Shown here one piece after another: positions 36,222 through 45,834 of a DNA stretch of 64,000 bases. Source of the stretch: Bradyrhizobium sp. MOS002 (GTDB lineage Bacteria > Pseudomonadota > Alphaproteobacteria > Rhizobiales > Xanthobacteraceae); assembly GCF_003020115.1 (NCBI RefSeq), contig NZ_PYFX01000002.1, positions 496,001 to 560,000 of the forward strand. Direction: 5' to 3'. Made by a program: the position numbers and the translations under genes. How positions within the stretch are numbered: position 1 is the first letter of the stretch; each line of letters starts with the position of its first letter. The notes beneath the pieces are model-generated. The model did not search any database, was not told the origin of the DNA, and saw nothing but the letters and a program-made list of their open reading frames with translations.

Positions 36222-37415
36222 ATGTCAGGACTTCGCGCGCGATCGGCATGCGTTGCAATGATGCTCGCGGCCTTCACGCCGCTGTTGGCAGGCTGCGACG
36301 AATCCAGTTCCGCCGTCTCAGCCGCCCAGCCCAGCGACCCTGACGTCAGCATCGTCATCGTCAAGCCGCAGCCGCGCGCCGTGGTGCGCGAGCTGCCGGG
36401 CCGCATTGCGCCGACGCGCGTCTCCGACGTGCGGCCGCGCGTCTCCGGCATCGTGGTCGAGCGCCTGTTCCGACAGGGCAGCGAGGTGAAGGCCGGCGAT
36501 CCACTCTACCGCATCGATCCGCGTCCGTTCGAGGTCGAGGTGATGGCCAACGACGCCGCGGTCGCCAAGGCCGAGGCCGCGTTGATGCAGACCCAGCAGC
36601 AGGCGCGCCGCATCGCCACGCTCACCAACCAGCGCGCCGCGCCCGAAGCCGAGAACGAGAAGGCGATCGCGGCCGAGCGCCAGGCCCATGCCGAGGTCGA
36701 GGGCCGCAAGGCCGATCTCGCGCGCGCAAGACTCAATCTCGACTACGCCACCGTGCGCGCGCCGATCGACGGTGTGGTCGGTGCAGCCCTCGTCAGCGAG
36801 GGCGCGCTCGCGGTGCAGAACGAGACCAATCTGGCCACCATTCAGCAGCTCGATCCGATCTATGCGGACTTCACCCAGTCGGTGAACGAGCTCAACCAGC
36901 TCCGCCGCGCCTTCGAGAGCGGCGACCTCGAGCGCATCGCGGCCGATGCCGCCAAGGTGCGCCTGGTGCTCGACGACAACACCATCTATTCGCTCGACGG
37001 CAAGCTGCTGTTTTCGGATGCCAAGGTCGACGCCCATACCGGCCAGGTGACCCTGCGCGGCGAATTTCCCAATCCCAAGCGCGAGCTCTTGCCGGGCATG
37101 TATGTCCGCGTCCGCATCGACCAGGGCCTCGATAGCGACGCGATCGCGGTGCCGCAGCAGGCGATCCAGCGCAATGGCGGTGGCGGCAGCGAGGTGTTCG
37201 TCGTCAAGGACGACAACCACATCGCGGTGCAGCCGGTGCGCACCGGCTCGGTGCAGGACGGAATCTGGTTCGTCACCGACGGCCTGAAGGCCGGCGACAA
37301 GGTCGTGGTCGAAGGGTTCCAGAAGTTCGCCGCCGGCGACAGGGTCAAGCCGCAATCCTGGTCGGAGGCGGATGCGACCGCGGACAACCGGCACGCTCAG
37401 AAGCTGACGCGGTAA
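36222..37415 (+). CDS. RND efflux periplasmic adaptor lipoprotein
   Basis: 397 residues from ATG 36222; the frame is open 60 codons further up but without similarity. Lipobox LLAGCDE anchors it in the inner membrane. Membrane-fusion features: the lipoyl halves VSDVRPRVSGIVVERLFRQG and LDYATVRAPIDGVVGAAL flank a helical hairpin (about 95-160). A beta-barrel (ELLPGMYVRVRID) and the membrane-proximal end (GDKVVVEGFQKF) follow. Six bp upstream of the RND pump. Partner outer-membrane channel not in the window. Confidence 0.93.
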   Translation: MSGLRARSACVAMMLAAFTPLLAGCDESSSAVSAAQPSDPDVSIVIVKPQPRAVVRELPGRIAPTRVSDVRPRVSGIVVERLFRQGSEVKAGDPLYRIDPRPFEVEVMANDAAVAKAEAALMQTQQQARRIATLTNQRAAPEAENEKAIAAERQAHAEVEGRKADLARARLNLDYATVRAPIDGVVGAALVSEGALAVQNETNLATIQQLDPIYADFTQSVNELNQLRRAFESGDLERIAADAAKVRLVLDDNTIYSLDGKLLFSDAKVDAHTGQVTLRGEFPNPKRELLPGMYVRVRIDQGLDSDAIAVPQQAIQRNGGGGSEVFVVKDDNHIAVQPVRTGSVQDGIWFVTDGLKAGDKVVVEGFQKFAAGDRVKPQSWSEADATADNRHAQKLTR

Positions 37416-37421
37416 CAGGTC

Positions 37422-40400
37422 ATGGCGAGCTTCTTTATCGACAGGCCGATCTTCGCCTGGGTGGTCGCGCTGTTCATCTGTCTGGTCGGCGCAATTTCGA
37501 TTCCGCTGTTGCCGATCGCGCAGTATCCGATCATCGCGCCGCCCTCGATCTCGATCTCGACCAGCTATCCCGGCGCCTCGCCCGAAAACCTCTACAACAG
37601 CGTCACCCGGCTGATCGAGGAGGAGCTCAACGGCGCCTCCGGCATCCTCAATTTCGAATCGACCAGCGACTCGCTCGGCCAGGTCGAGATCATCGCCAAT
37701 TTCGTGCCGGGCACCGATACCAGCGCCGCCTCGGTCGAGGTGCAGAACCGCATCAAGCGCGTCGAGGCGCGACTGCCGCGCGCGGTGATCCAGCAGGGCA
37801 TTCTGATCGAGGAAGCCTCCAGCGCGGTGCTCCAGATCATCACGCTGAACTCGACCGACGGCAGCCTCGACGAGGTCGGCCTCGGCGACTTCATGATCCG
37901 CAACGTGCTCGGCGAGATCCGCCGCATCCCCGGCGTCGGCCGCGCCACGCTCTATTCGACCGAGCGCAGCTTACGCGTCTGGGTCGATCCGGCCAAGCTG
38001 GTCGGCTATGGACTGACCGCCGACGACGTCAACAAGGCCATTGCCGCGCAGAACGCGCAGGTCGCTTCCGGCAGCATCGGCGCCGAACCGTCGACCGCGA
38101 CCCAGCGCACCTCCGCGCTGGTGCTGGTCAAGGGCCAGCTCTCGTCCCCGGATGAATTCGGCACCATCATCCTGCGTGCCAATGCCGACGGCTCGACCGT
38201 GCGGCTGCGCGACGTCGCGCGCATCGAGGTCGGCGGCCTGAGTTACCAGTTCAACACCCGTCTCGACGGCAAGCCGACCGCCGGTCTTTCCGTTCTGATG
38301 TCGCCGACCGGCAATGCGCTGGCGACCGCGAGTGCCGTCGAAGAGAAGATGAAGGAGCTGTCTCGCTTCTTCCCGGCCAATATCGGCTACGAGATCCCCT
38401 ACAACATCACGCCCGTGGTCGAGGCCTCGATCAAGAAGGTGCTGACGACGCTGGTCGAAGCCATCGTGCTGGTGTTCGTGGTGATGTTCGTATTCCTGCA
38501 GAACATCCGCTACACCATCATTCCGACCATCGTGGTGCCGGTGGCGCTGCTGGGCGCCTGCACCACGCTGCTGCTCGCCGGCTACTCCATCAACATGCTC
38601 TCGATGTTCGGCATGGTGCTCGCGGTCGGCATCCTCGTCGACGACGCCATCGTCGTGGTCGAGAACGTCGAACGCATCATGGCCGAGGAGGGTCTACCGC
38701 CGAAGGAAGCGACGCGGAAAGCGATGTCGCAGATCACCGGCGCCATCATCGGCATCACGCTGGTCTTGATGGCGGTGTTCGTGCCGATGGCGTTCTTCCC
38801 GGGCTCGGTCGGCATCATCTACCGCCAGTTCTCCGTGACCATGGTCGCCGCGATCGGCTTCTCCGCCTTCCTCGCGCTGTCGCTGACGCCGGCGCTGTGT
38901 GCGACCCTGCTCAAGCCCGTCGCGGCCGGTCATGGCCATGCCAAGAAGGGCGTGTTCGGCTGGTTCAACCGCATGCTCGACGGCAGCAAGGAGGGTTATT
39001 CCCGCACCGTCGGCTTCTCGCTGAAGCGCACCGGCCGCTTGATGCTGGTCTATGTCGCGCTGCTCGCCGGCCTGTCCTGGGCCTTCGTCAATCTGCCCGG
39101 CGGCTTCCTGCCGGTCGACGACCAGGGCTTCGTCACCACCGACGTGCAGACGCCGTCGGATTCGTCCTATGGCCGGACCGAGGCGGTGATCGAGAAGGTC
39201 GAGAAATACCTGGCGCAGCGCCCGGGCGTCGACAACGTCACCTTCCTCACCGGCTTCAGCTTCTCCGGCCAGGGCATGAACACCGCGCAGGCCTTCATCA
39301 CCCTGAAGGACTGGTCGGAGCGCGGCCCGAAGGATTCGGCGGCCGCGATCGTCGCTGACATCAACCGCGATTTGTCGTCGACAATCCGCGACGCCAAGAT
39401 CTCCGCGCTGCAGCCGCCGCCGATCGACAATCTCGGCAACTCCTCGGGCTTCTCGTTCCGCCTCCAGGACCGCGGCCAGAAGGGTTATCCGGCCTTGATG
39501 CGCGCCGCCGATCAGTTGATCGCGGAGGCCAATGCGAGCGCTGTGCTCCAGAAGGTCTATGTCGAAGGCCTGCCCGAGGCCGGCGTGGTCAATCTCGTGA
39601 TCGACCGCGAAAAGGCCGGCGCCTTCGGCGTCACCTTCGAGGACATCAACAACACGATCTCGACCAATCTCGGCTCGAACTACATCAACGACTTCCCGAA
39701 CCGCGGCCGCATGCAGCGCGTCGTGGTGCAGGCCGATGCCCGCGACCGCATGCGGACCGAGGACATCCTCAACTACAACGTCAAGAACAGCCGCGGCCAG
39801 CTCGTGCCGTTCTCGTCCTTTACCACCGTGGAATGGGCGCGCGGACCGACGCAGATCGCCGGCTTCAACTATTATCCGGCTGTGCGCATCTCGGGCGAGG
39901 CGAAACCCGGCTTCACCTCGGGCGATGCCATCGCCGAGATGGAACGGCTCGCAGGCAAGCTGCCGCGCGGCTTCGGCTATGAATGGACCGGGCAGTCGCT
40001 CCAGGAAAAGCTGTCGGGCTCGCAGGCACCGTTCCTGCTCGGGCTCTCGGTCTTCGTGGTGTTCCTGTGTCTGGCTGCGCTTTACGAGAGCTGGACCATT
40101 CCGCTCGCGGTGCTGCTCACTGTGCCGCTCGGCATCGTCGGCGCGGTGGTCGCGGCGATGCTGCGCGGCCTGCCCAACGACGTCTATTTCACCGTCGGCC
40201 TGATCACCATCATTGGCCTTGCGGCCAAGGACGCGATCCTCATCATCGAGTTCGCCAAGGATTTGCGGAAAGAAGGCAAGCCGCTGGTGGACGCCACCAT
40301 CGAGGCCTGTCGCCTGCGCTTCCGCCCGATCCTGATGACCGGCCTCGCCTTCATCTGCGGCGTGCTGCCGATGGCCATTGCGCATGGCGCCGGCGGCGCC

Positions 40401-40574
40401 AGCCAGCAGGCGCTCGGCAGCATCGTGATGGGCGGCATGATCGCGGTGGTGATTTTGGCGCTGCTGATGGTGCCGGTGTTCTTCGTCTCGGTGCAACGCG
40501 TGCTGGGCGGGGATCGGGAGAAGGTGGCGAAGAAGGCCGAGATGTATGGGCCGCCGGCGCCGGCCAAGCTGTAA
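37422..40574 (+). CDS. HAE1-family RND efflux pump (AcrB/MexB-like)
   Basis: Proton-driven tripartite multidrug exporter subunit of 1050 residues, full length. It begins MASFFIDRPIFAWVVALFI. The TM4 proton-relay Asp pair is in VGILVDDAIVVVENVERIM, with the family repeat GSVGIIYRQFSVTMVAAIGFS and the second-half GLAAKDAILIIEFAKDL. Two large periplasmic loops carry the porter domains. Co-transcribed with the adaptor; no TetR gene is next to it and the nearest regulator is the LysR gene 0.26 kb before the adaptor. Confidence 0.95.
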   Translation: MASFFIDRPIFAWVVALFICLVGAISIPLLPIAQYPIIAPPSISISTSYPGASPENLYNSVTRLIEEELNGASGILNFESTSDSLGQVEIIANFVPGTDTSAASVEVQNRIKRVEARLPRAVIQQGILIEEASSAVLQIITLNSTDGSLDEVGLGDFMIRNVLGEIRRIPGVGRATLYSTERSLRVWVDPAKLVGYGLTADDVNKAIAAQNAQVASGSIGAEPSTATQRTSALVLVKGQLSSPDEFGTIILRANADGSTVRLRDVARIEVGGLSYQFNTRLDGKPTAGLSVLMSPTGNALATASAVEEKMKELSRFFPANIGYEIPYNITPVVEASIKKVLTTLVEAIVLVFVVMFVFLQNIRYTIIPTIVVPVALLGACTTLLLAGYSINMLSMFGMVLAVGILVDDAIVVVENVERIMAEEGLPPKEATRKAMSQITGAIIGITLVLMAVFVPMAFFPGSVGIIYRQFSVTMVAAIGFSAFLALSLTPALCATLLKPVAAGHGHAKKGVFGWFNRMLDGSKEGYSRTVGFSLKRTGRLMLVYVALLAGLSWAFVNLPGGFLPVDDQGFVTTDVQTPSDSSYGRTEAVIEKVEKYLAQRPGVDNVTFLTGFSFSGQGMNTAQAFITLKDWSERGPKDSAAAIVADINRDLSSTIRDAKISALQPPPIDNLGNSSGFSFRLQDRGQKGYPALMRAADQLIAEANASAVLQKVYVEGLPEAGVVNLVIDREKAGAFGVTFEDINNTISTNLGSNYINDFPNRGRMQRVVVQADARDRMRTEDILNYNVKNSRGQLVPFSSFTTVEWARGPTQIAGFNYYPAVRISGEAKPGFTSGDAIAEMERLAGKLPRGFGYEWTGQSLQEKLSGSQAPFLLGLSVFVVFLCLAALYESWTIPLAVLLTVPLGIVGAVVAAMLRGLPNDVYFTVGLITIIGLAAKDAILIIEFAKDLRKEGKPLVDATIEACRLRFRPILMTGLAFICGVLPMAIAHGAGGASQQALGSIVMGGMIAVVILALLMVPVFFVSVQRVLGGDREKVAKKAEMYGPPAPAKL

Positions 40575-40582
40575 GGTGAGGT

Positions 40583-40682
40583 GTCATGCCCCGCGAAGGC
40601 GGGGCATCCAGTACGCCGCGGCCTTTCCGTATCCAACAGACGTCTCTGGAATACTGGATCATCCGCCTTCGCGGATGATGAC
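40583..40682. repeat. dispersed palindromic repeat, family A copy 3
   Basis: GTCATGCCCCGCGAAGGCGG on the left and CCGCCTTCGCGGATGATGAC on the right, with ATCCAGTA and TACTGGAT inside. It directly follows the RND pump gene. Confidence 0.88.
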
Positions 40683-40823
40683 CGTCGGGCTTGGCGCGTC
40701 GGCCACTGAACGCCGGATCGGTCGGCTTGATTTCTCGGAGGCCTCAATCCAGACTGCATCCCTGGATTGAAACAACGTATTCGCACCGCGCCGCGAATGC
40801 ATAGGCACCCGCCGAGAGCAGTC

Positions 40824-41960
40824 ATGCGTCCGACCGACATTGCGATCTCGAACTATCGCTCCATTCGGCGGCTCTCCATACCCATCCATCCCTTGTCGGT
40901 GTTTGTTGGCGAAAATGGAGTCGGCAAATCCAATCTCTACAAGTCCCTGTCGCTGTTGCGCGACGCGGCGACCGGTCAGATCACCCGCACGGTCGCCGAT
41001 GAAGGCGGATTGAATTCGGTCTGCTGGTCCGGCCTACGCAAACGAGGCGAAGACGGGCGGCTGCGGCTGTCGGCCACATTCGACAGCATGAGCTATTCCA
41101 TCGAGCTCGGATTTCCCAGCCCGCTTCAGGCCGCATTTTCCGGCGAGCCGATGATCAAGGCCGAAACTATCGAGGCGACTCACGGCAAACGAAGGGTCAA
41201 GCTGATGGAGCGCGTCAATTCGCTCATCAGCGTCCGCGGCGAGAGCGGCGCCTGGAACGCTCACAAGGATGCGGTGCTGCCGTCAGAGACCGCGCTAGCG
41301 GCTTTTTCCGACGGCAAGGAATGCCCGGAAATCGATCTGATCAGAAATGCGATGCTGGGTTGGCGATTCTATCATGACTTTCGCACTGATCCGGCGTCAC
41401 CGATACGAAAGCCCTGTCTGGCCATCGCAACGCCCTCGCTCAGCGCCGATGGAATCGATTTGGCTGCCACCCTGGCGACCCTCTATGTCATTCGGGAAGA
41501 CGCCAACGACCTGCAGGACGCAATCCAGGATGCCTTCCCGGGCGCCGAACTCCGCGCATGGGAACAAAATGGCAGGTGTGAATTCGATCTGCAACTGGAG
41601 GACATGCCGCGGCCGTTCAGGGCTCACGAATTGTCCGATGGGACGCTGAAATACATCTGCCTGCTCGCAGTGTTCATGGGTTACCGGCTGCCGCCGTTCA
41701 TCGCGCTGAACGAACCCGAGACCAGCCTGCATCCCTTGCTGCTGGCGCCGCTCGCCCGGCTCATCGCCAAGGCATCACGCCGCGCCGACATCTGGATCGT
41801 CACCCATTCGGAACAGCTGATGGACGCGCTGCGAAGCGAGAGCTCGGTCCCGCTCCGCCGGGTGATCAAGTCGAAAGGTGCCACGGCGATCGAGGGCCTG
41901 ACCATCGGCGGTGAATATCGCGATGACGAATCCGACGACGAGGACGACGAGGATTCTTAA
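40824..41960 (+). CDS. AAA family ATPase (COG4637-like, SMC/RecF fold)
   Basis: 378 residues from ATG 40824; upstream in-frame codons are not conserved. SNYRSIRRLSIPIHPLSVF leads into Walker A VGENGVGKSN. HELSDGTLKYICLLAVFM is the signature region, Walker B is FIALNEPETSLHPLLL (Asn where Asp is common), and WIVTHSEQLMDAL is the H-motif. The tail is strikingly acidic (DDESDDEDDEDS). Related ATPases occur alone or in defence modules; no nuclease or partner gene is adjacent here, so a specific defence role cannot be claimed. Confidence 0.82.
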   Translation: MRPTDIAISNYRSIRRLSIPIHPLSVFVGENGVGKSNLYKSLSLLRDAATGQITRTVADEGGLNSVCWSGLRKRGEDGRLRLSATFDSMSYSIELGFPSPLQAAFSGEPMIKAETIEATHGKRRVKLMERVNSLISVRGESGAWNAHKDAVLPSETALAAFSDGKECPEIDLIRNAMLGWRFYHDFRTDPASPIRKPCLAIATPSLSADGIDLAATLATLYVIREDANDLQDAIQDAFPGAELRAWEQNGRCEFDLQLEDMPRPFRAHELSDGTLKYICLLAVFMGYRLPPFIALNEPETSLHPLLLAPLARLIAKASRRADIWIVTHSEQLMDALRSESSVPLRRVIKSKGATAIEGLTIGGEYRDDESDDEDDEDS

Positions 41961-41978
41961 CCGTCGAGCCGCGTGCTG

Positions 41979-42770
41979 CTACGCCGGCTTCCGCAAAATC
42001 TTCACCAGCTCCCCGTGCACGTATTCATTCCCGCACACGACATTGCCCGTCACCAGCGCGTCGCCCGGCGTGTCGATGTCGGTGACCGTGCCGCCCGCTT
42101 CGCGCACCATGATGATGCCGGCGGCGACGTCCCAGGATTGCAAGTTGCGTTCCCAGTAGCCGTCGAGGCGGCCGGCGGCGACGAAGGCGAGGTCGAGGGA
42201 GGCCGCGCCGAAGCGGCGCAAGCCGGCGACGCGCTCCTGCATCGCGGTCATCTCGCGGCGGAATTCCTCGTGGTCGCCGCGGCCGATATGGGGCAGGCCG
42301 CAGGCCACCACGCATTCGTTGAGCTGGCGGCGGCCGGCCACGCGCAGGCGCTGGTCGTTGAGGAAGGCGCCCTTGCCGCGTTCGGCGATGTAGAGCTCAT
42401 CATTGGCGGGATTGTAGATCACGCCGGCGATGATCGTGCCTTCGCGCGAAAGCCCGATCGAGATCGCGAATTGCGGGATGCCGTGCAGGAAGTTGGTCGT
42501 GCCGTCGAGCGGATCGACGATCCAGGTGTGGCTCTTGTCGGAGCCCTCGCGCGTGCCGCCTTCCTCGCCGATGAAGCCGTAGCCAGGCCGCGCCTTGGCG
42601 AGGTCCTGGTAGAGGATCTCCTCGGCGCGCTTGTCGGCCAGCGAGACGAAATTCGCCGGTCCCTTTAGCGAGACCTGGAGATGCTCGATCTCGCCGAGAT
42701 CGCGCTTGAGGCTGCGGCCGGCGCGGCGCGCGGCCTTGACCATGACGTTGATAGTTGCGGAATACAGCAT
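41979..42770 (-). CDS. suhB: inositol monophosphatase family protein (SuhB)
   Basis: 263 residues. Metal-binding motifs are complete: IGEEGG, WIVDPLDGTTNF and LQSWDVAAGI(I). It hydrolyses inositol-1-phosphate or similar sugar phosphates with Mg; the E. coli homologue also acts in rRNA transcription antitermination. Probably the end of the carbon-metabolism strand, 111 bp after the Sel1-repeat gene. Confidence 0.92.
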   Translation of the reverse strand: MLYSATINVMVKAARRAGRSLKRDLGEIEHLQVSLKGPANFVSLADKRAEEILYQDLAKARPGYGFIGEEGGTREGSDKSHTWIVDPLDGTTNFLHGIPQFAISIGLSREGTIIAGVIYNPANDELYIAERGKGAFLNDQRLRVAGRRQLNECVVACGLPHIGRGDHEEFRREMTAMQERVAGLRRFGAASLDLAFVAAGRLDGYWERNLQSWDVAAGIIMVREAGGTVTDIDTPGDALVTGNVVCGNEYVHGELVKILRKPA

Positions 42771-42881
42771 GAGCTCTGGTCTTGATCGGGGGAAATGGCG
42801 CGAAATCGCACCTGTTTGAGGGATGGGGTGCCCTGCGAGGGGGCCAACGTCAAGTCATTGCTTCAGTTCATTCGGCGCCAG

Positions 42882-43964
42882 TCATTTGGGCCCTAGCCAT
42901 TTCCTGGCGGCAGCCTCGGCCTTGGCCCGGTCCTCGGCCGGCAAATCGGACAATTGCTTGTCCAGCTCCGGATCGCCCTTGCCGGCGGTCTTGGCCACCA
43001 GATGCCATTTGAAGCCCTCGACCTTGTCCACGGCCGTGCCCATGCCGTTGATCAGCACCCAGGCCAGCCGGTTCTGCGCGATCGCGCTGCCCTGGCGGGA
43101 CGCCTTGCGGAGCAGGGCTACGGCTGCCGGCTGGTTCTTCGGCGTGCCGGTGCCGTTGAACAGCGCGATGGCGTATTCGACCTCGGCATCGACGTTGTCG
43201 GTCAGCGTGGCGACCTGGAGCAGACGCACCGCCCGTTCCAGGTCCTTCGGCACGCCGGTGCCCTCCTTGTAGAAGGTCGCGAGCGCGTATTGCGCCTCCG
43301 GCAGGCCGGCATCGGCTGCCTGGCGCAGCAGTTCGGCGGAGCGCTTGACGTCCTGCGGCAGGGTCTGGCCGTCGAGATAGAGCAGCGCGAGATTATAGGC
43401 CGCCTTGGGCTCGCCGAGCTTGGCGGCGGACGCCATCAGCTTGACCGCCTCGTTCTTGTCGACCGGGCCGCCACGGCCGGACATCCTGAGCATGGCGAGC
43501 GCGAACATCGCCTCGCGGTCGCCGGCGTCGGAGGCGCGCTTGTACCATTGCTGCGCCTTGGCGTAGTCGCGCCGAATGCCCATGGCGTTGGAATAGAGCT
43601 CACCCAACATGGTCATCGCCTTGGCATCGCCGGTCTCGGCACGGGCGGTGGCGAGTTCGAAGGCGGTCTTGTACTGACCGCGCTGATAGGCGCCGTACAC
43701 CAGATCGACGTTGGGATTGTCGGTCGGAGGCGCCGGGATGACGGTCGCGGGCAGCGCCGGCTTGGGTGAGGCGGCCGGCTTCGGGGAGCTCGATGGCTTC
43801 GGTGCCGGCGCGGCCTCCTTCTTCTTGGCGGCCGGGGGCGGCTTGGGCTTCTGCTTTTCGGCCGGCGCGCTCGGCGTTGCCACCGGCGGCGTGATCTGGA
43901 GCTGCGCGGCCGCGGGCGCCGTCAAGAGCAGCGTGGCCAGCATGATGATGCGCGGAAGCTTCAT
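42882..43964 (-). CDS. secreted Sel1/TPR-repeat protein
   Basis: 360 residues from ATG 43964. A signal peptide (MKLPRIIMLATLLLTAPAAA) is followed by a Pro/Lys/Ala-rich linker (about 25-75) and then at least six Sel1-like repeats of about 36 residues (for example AMTMLGELYSNAMGIRRDY, AMFALAMLRMSGRGG, AAYNLALLYLDGQTL). Sel1 repeats mediate protein contacts. It starts 9 bp after the ThiE-like stop, so it is co-expressed; the functional connection is unknown. Confidence 0.85.
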   Translation of the reverse strand: MKLPRIIMLATLLLTAPAAAQLQITPPVATPSAPAEKQKPKPPPAAKKKEAAPAPKPSSSPKPAASPKPALPATVIPAPPTDNPNVDLVYGAYQRGQYKTAFELATARAETGDAKAMTMLGELYSNAMGIRRDYAKAQQWYKRASDAGDREAMFALAMLRMSGRGGPVDKNEAVKLMASAAKLGEPKAAYNLALLYLDGQTLPQDVKRSAELLRQAADAGLPEAQYALATFYKEGTGVPKDLERAVRLLQVATLTDNVDAEVEYAIALFNGTGTPKNQPAAVALLRKASRQGSAIAQNRLAWVLINGMGTAVDKVEGFKWHLVAKTAGKGDPELDKQLSDLPAEDRAKAEAAARKWLGPK

Positions 43965-43972
43965 GTCGGGGG

Positions 43973-44647
43973 CTAGCCGTGCTCCTGTTCTGCAAGCGCA
44001 GTCGCATGAGCGTTCTTGATCGCAGCGTCGATCTCGACCAGCGCGGCCTTGGGTCCGCGCGGATCGGCCCAGATGAAGTCGCCCACCAGCACGAAATCGG
44101 CGCCGCTGGCGGCGAATTCGTGGGCCTCTTCCAGCGACATGGCAAAGCCGACGCAGGGCGGCTCGAACAGCTCGGCCCACCAGTCCAGCCGCTCGGCGAT
44201 CGCCTGCGACGAGGGGCGCTGGCCCTTTGCATCGGGCTCGCCGAACAGCAAGTAATCCGCGCCGATCTCGCCCGCATCCATGGAATGGTGCCGCGTCGTC
44301 AGCCCGCCCACTCCGGCGATGCGATCGGGCTTCAGCGATGGCAGCGCCTCTTTCAGCGCGGCGATGCCGGGCAGATGCGCGCCATCGGCGCCGCCGCGTG
44401 CGACGAGCTCAGGATGGCCGTCGACGAGCAGGGCTGCACCCGCTTTCTGAACCGGCGGCGCGAGCGCCTTGATCCGCGAGATCATGGTGCGCTGATCGGT
44501 CTCCTTCAGGCGCAGCAGCACGGCCGCGACGTCGGCGGCGGCGAGCAGGCCGGGCAGCTCGGCCAGAAGCGAAGCGGGATCGTCGACGACGGGTGTCGCC
44601 AGATAAAGGCGCGGCGCTGGGCGCGGCGGAGGAGATTTGTTCGACAA
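43973..44647 (-). CDS. thiE: ThiE-like (thiamine phosphate synthase fold) protein with altered active site
   Basis: 224 residues with the thiamine-phosphate-synthase barrel pattern: VLLRLKE, GADGAHLPG, VGGLTTRHHSMDAGEIGADYLLFGEP. However, the usual IND(R) loop is LVDGH and the HLGQ-type diphosphate loop is HLPGI, so substrate-binding residues are changed. It is annotated ThiE by family; it could be a paralogue with another role. It sits next to class I aldolase and upstream of a Sel1 protein rather than other thi genes. Confidence 0.72.
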   Translation of the reverse strand: MSNKSPPPRPAPRLYLATPVVDDPASLLAELPGLLAAADVAAVLLRLKETDQRTMISRIKALAPPVQKAGAALLVDGHPELVARGGADGAHLPGIAALKEALPSLKPDRIAGVGGLTTRHHSMDAGEIGADYLLFGEPDAKGQRPSSQAIAERLDWWAELFEPPCVGFAMSLEEAHEFAASGADFVLVGDFIWADPRGPKAALVEIDAAIKNAHATALAEQEHG

Positions 44648-44650
44648 GAT

Positions 44651-45676
44651 CTAGGCTGCCTTCTGTTCCAGGCTGCTTTGCCATTCGCCCCTGGAGGCGA
44701 GGCCATTCATGCGTGCGCGATGACTGAATGCGTTTTGTCCGGCCGCGATGTTCTCGGCCTTGCCCGACCAGGCCTTCTGCGGCGCGGCCTGGAGTGCGCG
44801 ACCGTAGGAGAAGGTTAGGCCCCAGGGCAGCGGGCCGAGCTTGTGCATGGCGTTGAGATGCGCCGTCGCCTCTTCATCCGACTGACCGCCGGAGAGGAAG
44901 GCGATGCCGGGCACCGCCGCGGGCACGCACGCCCTAAGCAGCCGTATCGTCTTCTCCGCGACCTCCTCGACGGAAGCCGGCTTCGCTGACTTCTTGCCGG
45001 AGATGGCCATGTTCGGCTTCAGCACCATGCCCTCGAGCGCGACGCGCTGCACGCGCAATTCCTGAAACGTCTTGTTGAGCACACGGCTCGTCACCTCATA
45101 GCAGCGATCGATGTCGTGATCGCCGTCCATCAGCACTTCCGGCTCGACGATCGGCACGATCTGCGCGGCCTGGCACAGCGCCGCATAACGTGCCAGCGCG
45201 TGGGCGTTGACGCTGATCGCGGTCATCGAGGGGATACCGCTGCCGATGTCAATCACCGCGCGCCATTTGGCGAAGCGTGCGCCGCGCTCGTAATATTTCT
45301 TCAGCCGTTCGGCGAGCTTGTCGAGTCCAACGGTGACCAACTCGCCCGGGCACATCGGCAGGGCTTGCGTGCCCTCGTCGACCTTGATGCCGGGAATGGC
45401 ACCGCTCTGTTCGATCAGCTTGACCAGGGGCGTGCCGTCCTTCGCGTCCTGCCAGATCGTCTCGTCATAGAGGATGACGCCGGAGATGTACCGGCTCATG
45501 GCTTCGTTCGAGCGGAACAGCATCTCGCGATAGTCGCGGCGGTTCTCCTCGGTCGATTCCACGCCGATCGCGTCGAAACGTTTCTTGATGGTGCCGGAGG
45601 ATTCGTCGGCGGCAAGGATGCCCTTGCCGGGCGCGACCATGGCGGTCGCGATCCTGTTGAGCTCAGTCAGATCCAT
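44651..45676 (-). CDS. fda: class I fructose-bisphosphate aldolase
   Basis: 341 residues from ATG 45676 with SD GGGAGGAT. KGILAADESSGTIKKRF is the N-terminal class I motif, VLKPNMAISGKKS carries the Schiff-base Lys, and GIAFLSGGQSDEEATAHLNAM is the conserved C-terminal phosphate loop. It cleaves fructose-1,6-bisphosphate without metal. The class II enzyme lies immediately upstream on the same strand, so both types are encoded side by side. A GC-rich stem (CCTCGCCC/GGGCGAGG) lies in the gap between them. Confidence 0.93.
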   Translation of the reverse strand: MDLTELNRIATAMVAPGKGILAADESSGTIKKRFDAIGVESTEENRRDYREMLFRSNEAMSRYISGVILYDETIWQDAKDGTPLVKLIEQSGAIPGIKVDEGTQALPMCPGELVTVGLDKLAERLKKYYERGARFAKWRAVIDIGSGIPSMTAISVNAHALARYAALCQAAQIVPIVEPEVLMDGDHDIDRCYEVTSRVLNKTFQELRVQRVALEGMVLKPNMAISGKKSAKPASVEEVAEKTIRLLRACVPAAVPGIAFLSGGQSDEEATAHLNAMHKLGPLPWGLTFSYGRALQAAPQKAWSGKAENIAAGQNAFSHRARMNGLASRGEWQSSLEQKAA

Positions 45677-45834
45677 CGAGATATCCTCCCAAAACGATTC
45701 TGCCCTTGCGGGTGAAAATAGACCGTTCTCGGGCAAATGCCGAGTTAACGTTCGTCGCAGGGTCAAGGGGGAGGGGGCCTGTTACCTCGCCCCGCTAAGA
45801 GCAGGGCGAGGGAGGGATAGAGCGCGCGCCTTGC

